DNA from: Pseudomonas sp. SST3
Lineage (GTDB): Bacteria > Pseudomonadota > Gammaproteobacteria > Pseudomonadales > Pseudomonadaceae
Assembly: GCF_003325755.1 (NCBI RefSeq)
Contig: NZ_QORI02000004.1
Location: 62,001 to 126,000 of the forward strand
Length of the DNA: 64,000 nt
Direction of reading: 5' to 3'
Shown: in pieces, positions 60,204 through 64,000 of the stretch
How the letters are laid out: the number at the start of each line of letters is the position of its first letter
Numbering within the stretch: position 1 is the first letter of the stretch
Translations under genes and position numbers: made by a program
Notes under the pieces: generated by a model
What the model was told of the DNA's origin: nothing
The model's database searches: none
Seen by the model: only the letters and a program-made list of their open reading frames with translations

Positions 60204-63200
60204 TCAAGCCGCCGGCTCGAACAGCCGCACGGTCTGCACCTCGTCGCCGCGGTTCAGCTGTTCCTTGAGCAGCTTCTCCTGCTGGCGCGCTTGGCAATCG
60301 AATGCTCCTTCACCGGGCCATAACCACGGATCAGCTCGGGTAGCGCAGCGATAGCCACAGCGGTGCGGTAGTTGGTCGGCTTGAGTTTCGCCAGCAGTCC
60401 GTCGAGGTTGCGCTCGTACTCGCCGATCAACTCGCGCTCCACACGGCGGTCATGGCCGTAACCGAATACATCCAACGGCGTGCCGCGGAGGAACTTCAGC
60501 TTGGCTAGCACGTTGAAGGCATTCAGCACCCAAGGCCCAAGTTCACGCTTGCGCGGCTCGCCAGTGGTGCTGTCGCGCTTGGCCAGCCAGGCCGGTGCCA
60601 GGTGGAACTGCAGCTTGTAGTCGCCTTCGAACTGCGCCTCGAGCTGCTGGCGAAACTCCGGCTCGCTGTACAGCCGCGCCACTTCGTACTCGTCCTTGTA
60701 GGCGAGCAGCTTGAAGTAGTAACGCGCCACGGCTTTCGAGAGCGCCAGGTCATCCGCGGTATCCACCGCACGCACGCGCTCGACCATCGAGCGATAGCGC
60801 TTGGCATAGGCCGCGTTCTGGTACTTGGTAAGGAAGTTCATGCGCCAGTCGACGATCTCTTCCAGGGTCTGGCAGAGCGGTTCGGCCATTTCCACCGGAC
60901 GCGCCAGCTTTTCGACCGCCTCGCGCTCCAGTGCCGCACGACGGCCCCAGCGGAACGCCTGCTGGTTCAGCTCTGCGGCGACGCCGTTGATGCTGATGGC
61001 CTTTTCGATGGCCTCGGCGGACAGCGGCAGCAACCCTTGCTGATAGGCAAAGCCCAGCAGAAACAGGTTGGTGGCGATGCTATCGCCCAGCAGCCGAGTG
61101 GCCAGGAAGGTCGCATCGATGAAGTGGGTTTTCTCTGCGCCCACCGCATCGACCAGCGCTTCGCGCATGGCCTTGCCCGGCACCTGAGCATCAGGGTTAC
61201 GGGTGAACTCGGCGGTTGCCGACTCGTGACTATTGATCACCGCATTACTGATCTGATCGTTGAGGCGGGTCAGGGAATCCTCGCCGGCAGCCACCACCAG
61301 ATCGCAGCCCAGCAGCAGATCGGTTTCGCCTGCGGCGATGCGCACGGCATAGATATCGTCTTGCTTGGCGGCGATACGCACGTGAGTGACCACCGGGCCG
61401 AACTTCTGCGCCAGACCGGCCTGGTCGAGCACCGTGCAGCCCTTGCCTTCCAGATGCGCGGCCATGCCCAGCAGCGCGCCGAGGGTGGTCACACCGCTGC
61501 CGCCAACGCCTGGAATCAGCACGTTCCAGGGGCGGTCCAGCGTCGGGTGCTGCGGCTCAGGCAATGTCGCCGCCTCGATACCGCCCGCCATCGCCTCGGG
61601 CTTGCGCAGCCCACCACCGTGCACGGTGACAAAGCTCGGGCAGAAGCCTTCGACGCAGGAAAAGTCCTTGTTGCAGGCGTTCTGATCGATTTCACGCTTG
61701 CGGCCCAGTTCGGTTTCCAGCGGCATCACTGCCAAGCAGTTGGACTTCTCGCCGCAGTCGCCACAACCCTCGCACACCGCCGGGTTGATGAAGGCACGCT
61801 TGGCCGGGTCTTCCAGCTTGCCGCGCTTGCGCCGACGGCGTTTCTCAGTGGCGCAAGTCTGGTCATAGATGATCACCGAGACACCCTTGAACTCGCGCAA
61901 CTCTCGCTGCACGGCGTCCAGATCGCGGCGGTGGTGGAAGCTGGTGATGGAGGCGAAGGTTTCGCGGGTCGGGTATTTGTCCGGCTCGTCACTGACCAGC
62001 GCGATGCGTTTCACGCCTTCATCGGCGATCTGCCGACTGAGCTGATCGACCCGCAGTTCACCGTCGATGGGCTGGCCACCGGTCATGGCCACCGCATCGT
62101 TATAGAGAATCTTGAAGGTGATGTTCACACCGGCGGCCACCGCAGCGCGCACGGCCAGGCTGCCAGAGTGGAAGTAGGTGCCATCGCCCAGGTTCTGGAA
62201 CATGTGCGGGGTGTCGGTGAACGGCGCCTGGCCGATCCAGTTGACGCCCTCCCCGCCCATCTGGGTGAAGGTCTCGGTGCGGCGGTCCATCCACTGCACC
62301 ATGTAGTGACAGCCGATGCCGGCCGAGGCGCGGCTGCCTTCCGGCACCTTGGTCGAGGTGTTGTGCGGGCAGCCGGAGCAGTAATGCGGCGTGCGAACGG
62401 TGTCGTAGCTGCGCGCCGCCAAGGCCTTTTCCTTGGCGGAGAGGAACGCGAGCCGCGCCTGGATGCTGTCGCTGGTGTAGATCGGCGCGAGACGCTTGGC
62501 GATCACCCGGGCGATCATCGCCGGGGTCAGCTCGGAGAGGTTCGGCAGCAAGGAATTACCGTGCTCATCGAACTCGCCGACCACCCGCGGACGCTTGTCC
62601 AGCGGCCAGTTGTAGAGCTGCCCGGTGAGCTGGTCTTCAAGGATGCTGCGCTTCTCCTCGACGACGAGAATCTCGTCCAGCCCCTGTGCGAACTCATGCA
62701 CCGAGACCGGCTCCAGCGGCCAGCTCATGCCGACCTTCAATACGCGCAGGCCGACGGAGGCGCACAGCGCTTCGTCCAGCCCAAGGTCGTCCAGTGCCTG
62801 GCGAACGTCGAGATATGACTTGCCGGTGGTGATGATGCCCAGTCGCGGGTTCGGCGAATCGAGCATCACCTGGTTGAGGTTGTTGGCGCGGGCGAAGGCG
62901 CGCGCGGCGTAGATCTTGTACAGATTGAGGCGCTTTTCCTGCGCCAGCGGCGGGTCCGGCCAGCGGATGTGTACGCCGTCTTCGGGCAGTTCGAAGTCAT
63001 CAGGGATGCGCGTTTTCACGCGGAGCGGATCGACTTCAACAACCGCGGAGGAGTCGACGTTCTCGGCGATGGTCTTGAGCGCCACCCAGCAACCGGAATA
63101 GCGCGAGAGCTCCCAGCCGATGATGCCGTAGTCGAGGATTTCCTGGACGTTGGACGGGTTGAGCACCGGGATCGAGGCGGCAATGAATGCGTGTTCACTC

Positions 63201-63673
63201 TGGTGCGGCAATGTCGAGGATTTGCAGCCGTGGTCGTCGCCGGCCAGCAGCAGCACGCCGCCATGGGGCGAGACGCCAGCGGCGTTGCCGTGCTTGAAGA
63301 CGTCACCGGAGCGGTCGACACCCGGCCCCTTGCCGTACCACATGGCGAACACGCCGTCGTACTTGGCGCCCGGAAACAGGTTGGTCTGCTGACTGCCCCA
63401 GACCGCCGTCGCCGCCAGTTCCTCGTTGAGGCCCGGCTGGAAATGGATGGCGTGCTGCTTCAGGTAATCGCGGGCTTCCCAGAGGCTCTTGTCCAGCATG
63501 CCCAGCGGCGAGCCGCGGTAGCCGGAGATAAAGCAACCGGTATTCAGGTTTTGGGCCTGGTCGCGTTGATGCTGCAGCATGGGCAGGCGGGTCAGCGCCT
63601 GGGTGCCGGTGAGGTACAGATGCCCGGTTGCGAGCCGGTACTTGTCATCCAGGCGGATCTCGGCCAGTGACAT
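60204..63673 (-). CDS. indolepyruvate ferredoxin oxidoreductase-type enzyme, frameshifted near the C terminus
   Basis: The protein of about 1150 residues is the long single-chain form, joining the thiamine-diphosphate/ferredoxin-oxidoreductase parts and the gamma-like domain; it decarboxylates aryl or branched 2-oxo acids to acyl-CoA. Cysteine clusters (ICEGCGDCGEKSNC-type, and CSGCPHNT) and GIGCHYM for thiamine diphosphate are visible. The frame from 63673 ends at 60254 with an odd arginine/serine-rich tail; shifting by one base in the GCGCGC run at about 60285-60290 restores a lysine/glutamine-rich end that terminates at 60204. Either a sequencing slip or a real frameshift. An A-rich leader precedes the start. 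Confidence 0.85.
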
Positions 63674-63686
63674 GTGGCGCTCCTGT

Positions 63687-63694
63687 TTGTTTTT
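63687..63694 (-). promoter_or_regulatory. A-rich AAnAAnAA (Crc/Hfq-like) motif, oxidoreductase leader
   Basis: On the minus strand this reads AAAAACAA in AAAAACAAACAGGAG, adjoining the ribosome binding site. Confidence 0.4.
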
Positions 63695-63888
63695 ATCGGA
63701 GTCTGGACGGCTTCTTAAGCCATCCGCCTAACAAGGCTGTGGGAGCTGCACGGAAAGCTTTCCCACGCCAGCACACAGCAAGGGATCACCTCACCGTTGC
63801 GCGTTGGATAAGAGTTTGGCCGTGACGCCGAGCGATTTTCTTTCTACTTTTGCTGTGTAAGCGCACTCGCGTGCATGATCCATCCACT

Positions 63889-63896
63889 AACAACAA
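63889..63896 (+). promoter_or_regulatory. A-rich AAnAAnAA (Crc/Hfq-like) motif, Lrp regulator leader
   Basis: AACAACAA, followed by CAAAAAGAGAACGAAC, lies 17 bases before the ATG at 63913. Confidence 0.4.
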
Positions 63897-63912
63897 CAAA
63901 AAGAGAACGAAC

Positions 63913-64000
63913 ATGCAGACCCCGCTGAGCAGCATCGACCGCAAGATTTTGCTGCTGCTGCAACACAACGCCGACCTGTCCGCTGCGGAGATCGCAGAAA
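63913..64000 (+). CDS. Lrp/AsnC-family regulator, N-terminal part (runs off the window)
   Basis: Only the first 29 residues are present: MQTPLSSIDRKILLLLQHNA followed by DLSAAEIAE, the start of the Lrp/AsnC helix-turn-helix. The start is supported by the family N terminus; a GAGA lies upstream. Divergent from the 2-oxo acid oxidoreductase gene, it probably regulates that gene in response to an amino acid, as BkdR and similar regulators do. Confidence 0.75.
   Translation, partial: MQTPLSSIDRKILLLLQHNADLSAAEIAE

Noticed and set aside
60602..62818. 738-codon open frame on the plus strand opposite the 2-oxo acid oxidoreductase
   Set aside because: Same reason: an antisense product of third-position GC bias; no motif, ribosome binding site or family resemblance.
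63786..63968. 60-codon open frame on the minus strand at the right edge
   Set aside because: It overlaps the start of the Lrp/AsnC gene and its A-rich leader, and its hydrophobic stretch is only the complement of the AACAACAA region.

Overview
The window reads as chromosomal DNA of a denitrifying Pseudomonas of the stutzeri group (Stutzerimonas). It is GC-rich, every recognised gene is pseudomonad-like, the cytochrome c551 closely resembles that of P. stutzeri, and the nosRZDFYL-tatE order is the one known from that group. I see no tRNA, rRNA, CRISPR array, prophage or intact insertion sequence.

Positions 1-28522 are a denitrification supercluster. It holds norC and the start of norB (minus), nirQ with norE- and norF-like genes (minus), nirSMCFDLGH (plus), a small tryptophan-rich membrane ORF (minus), nirJEN (plus), a LysR regulator, an HPP-CBS membrane protein, a soluble CZB chemoreceptor, a short-chain dehydrogenase, nnrS, and tatE-nosLYFDZR (minus). 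Together these genes reduce nitrite to N2, make heme d1 (nirE, J, D, L, G, H, F, N), supply electrons (nirM, nirC) and mature the N2O reductase. FNR/DNR-type boxes (TTGAT-N4-ATCAA or one mismatch) lie before norC, nirQ, nirS, nirJ, nnrS and nosR, so most of the block should be one anaerobic, NO-responsive regulon.

Positions 28896-44999 are mixed housekeeping and sensory genes: an acyl-CoA dehydrogenase, small membrane proteins, a YeaO-like protein, a CNMP-CBS-DUF294 protein with an exonuclease, a BCCT transporter, an orphan TRAP binding protein, a thioredoxin-reductase-like flavoprotein, serine dehydratase, and a CheB-CheR-PAS-hybrid-kinase fusion of about 1390 residues.

Positions 45082-64000 are dominated by amino-acid catabolism: phhR/phhABC (Phe to Tyr to 4-hydroxyphenylpyruvate), hpd and maiA, two NSS-family sodium symporters, a leucine/phenylalanine dehydrogenase, a long indolepyruvate-ferredoxin-oxidoreductase-type enzyme with a C-terminal frameshift, and the start of an Lrp/AsnC regulator. 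A PctA-like chemoreceptor sits among them. Many of these genes carry an A-rich AAnAAnAA motif near the ribosome binding site, as expected of Crc/Hfq catabolite-repression targets.

The non-coding DNA is rich in repeats: about 18 copies or half-copies of a short palindrome (core GTGGGCTGAAGCCCAC), one classical Pseudomonas REP, and two large elements (524 and 725 bp) built from long inverted arms. The items most worth a second look are these large elements, the small tryptophan-rich ORF inside the nir locus, the shared A-rich leaders, and the frameshift.
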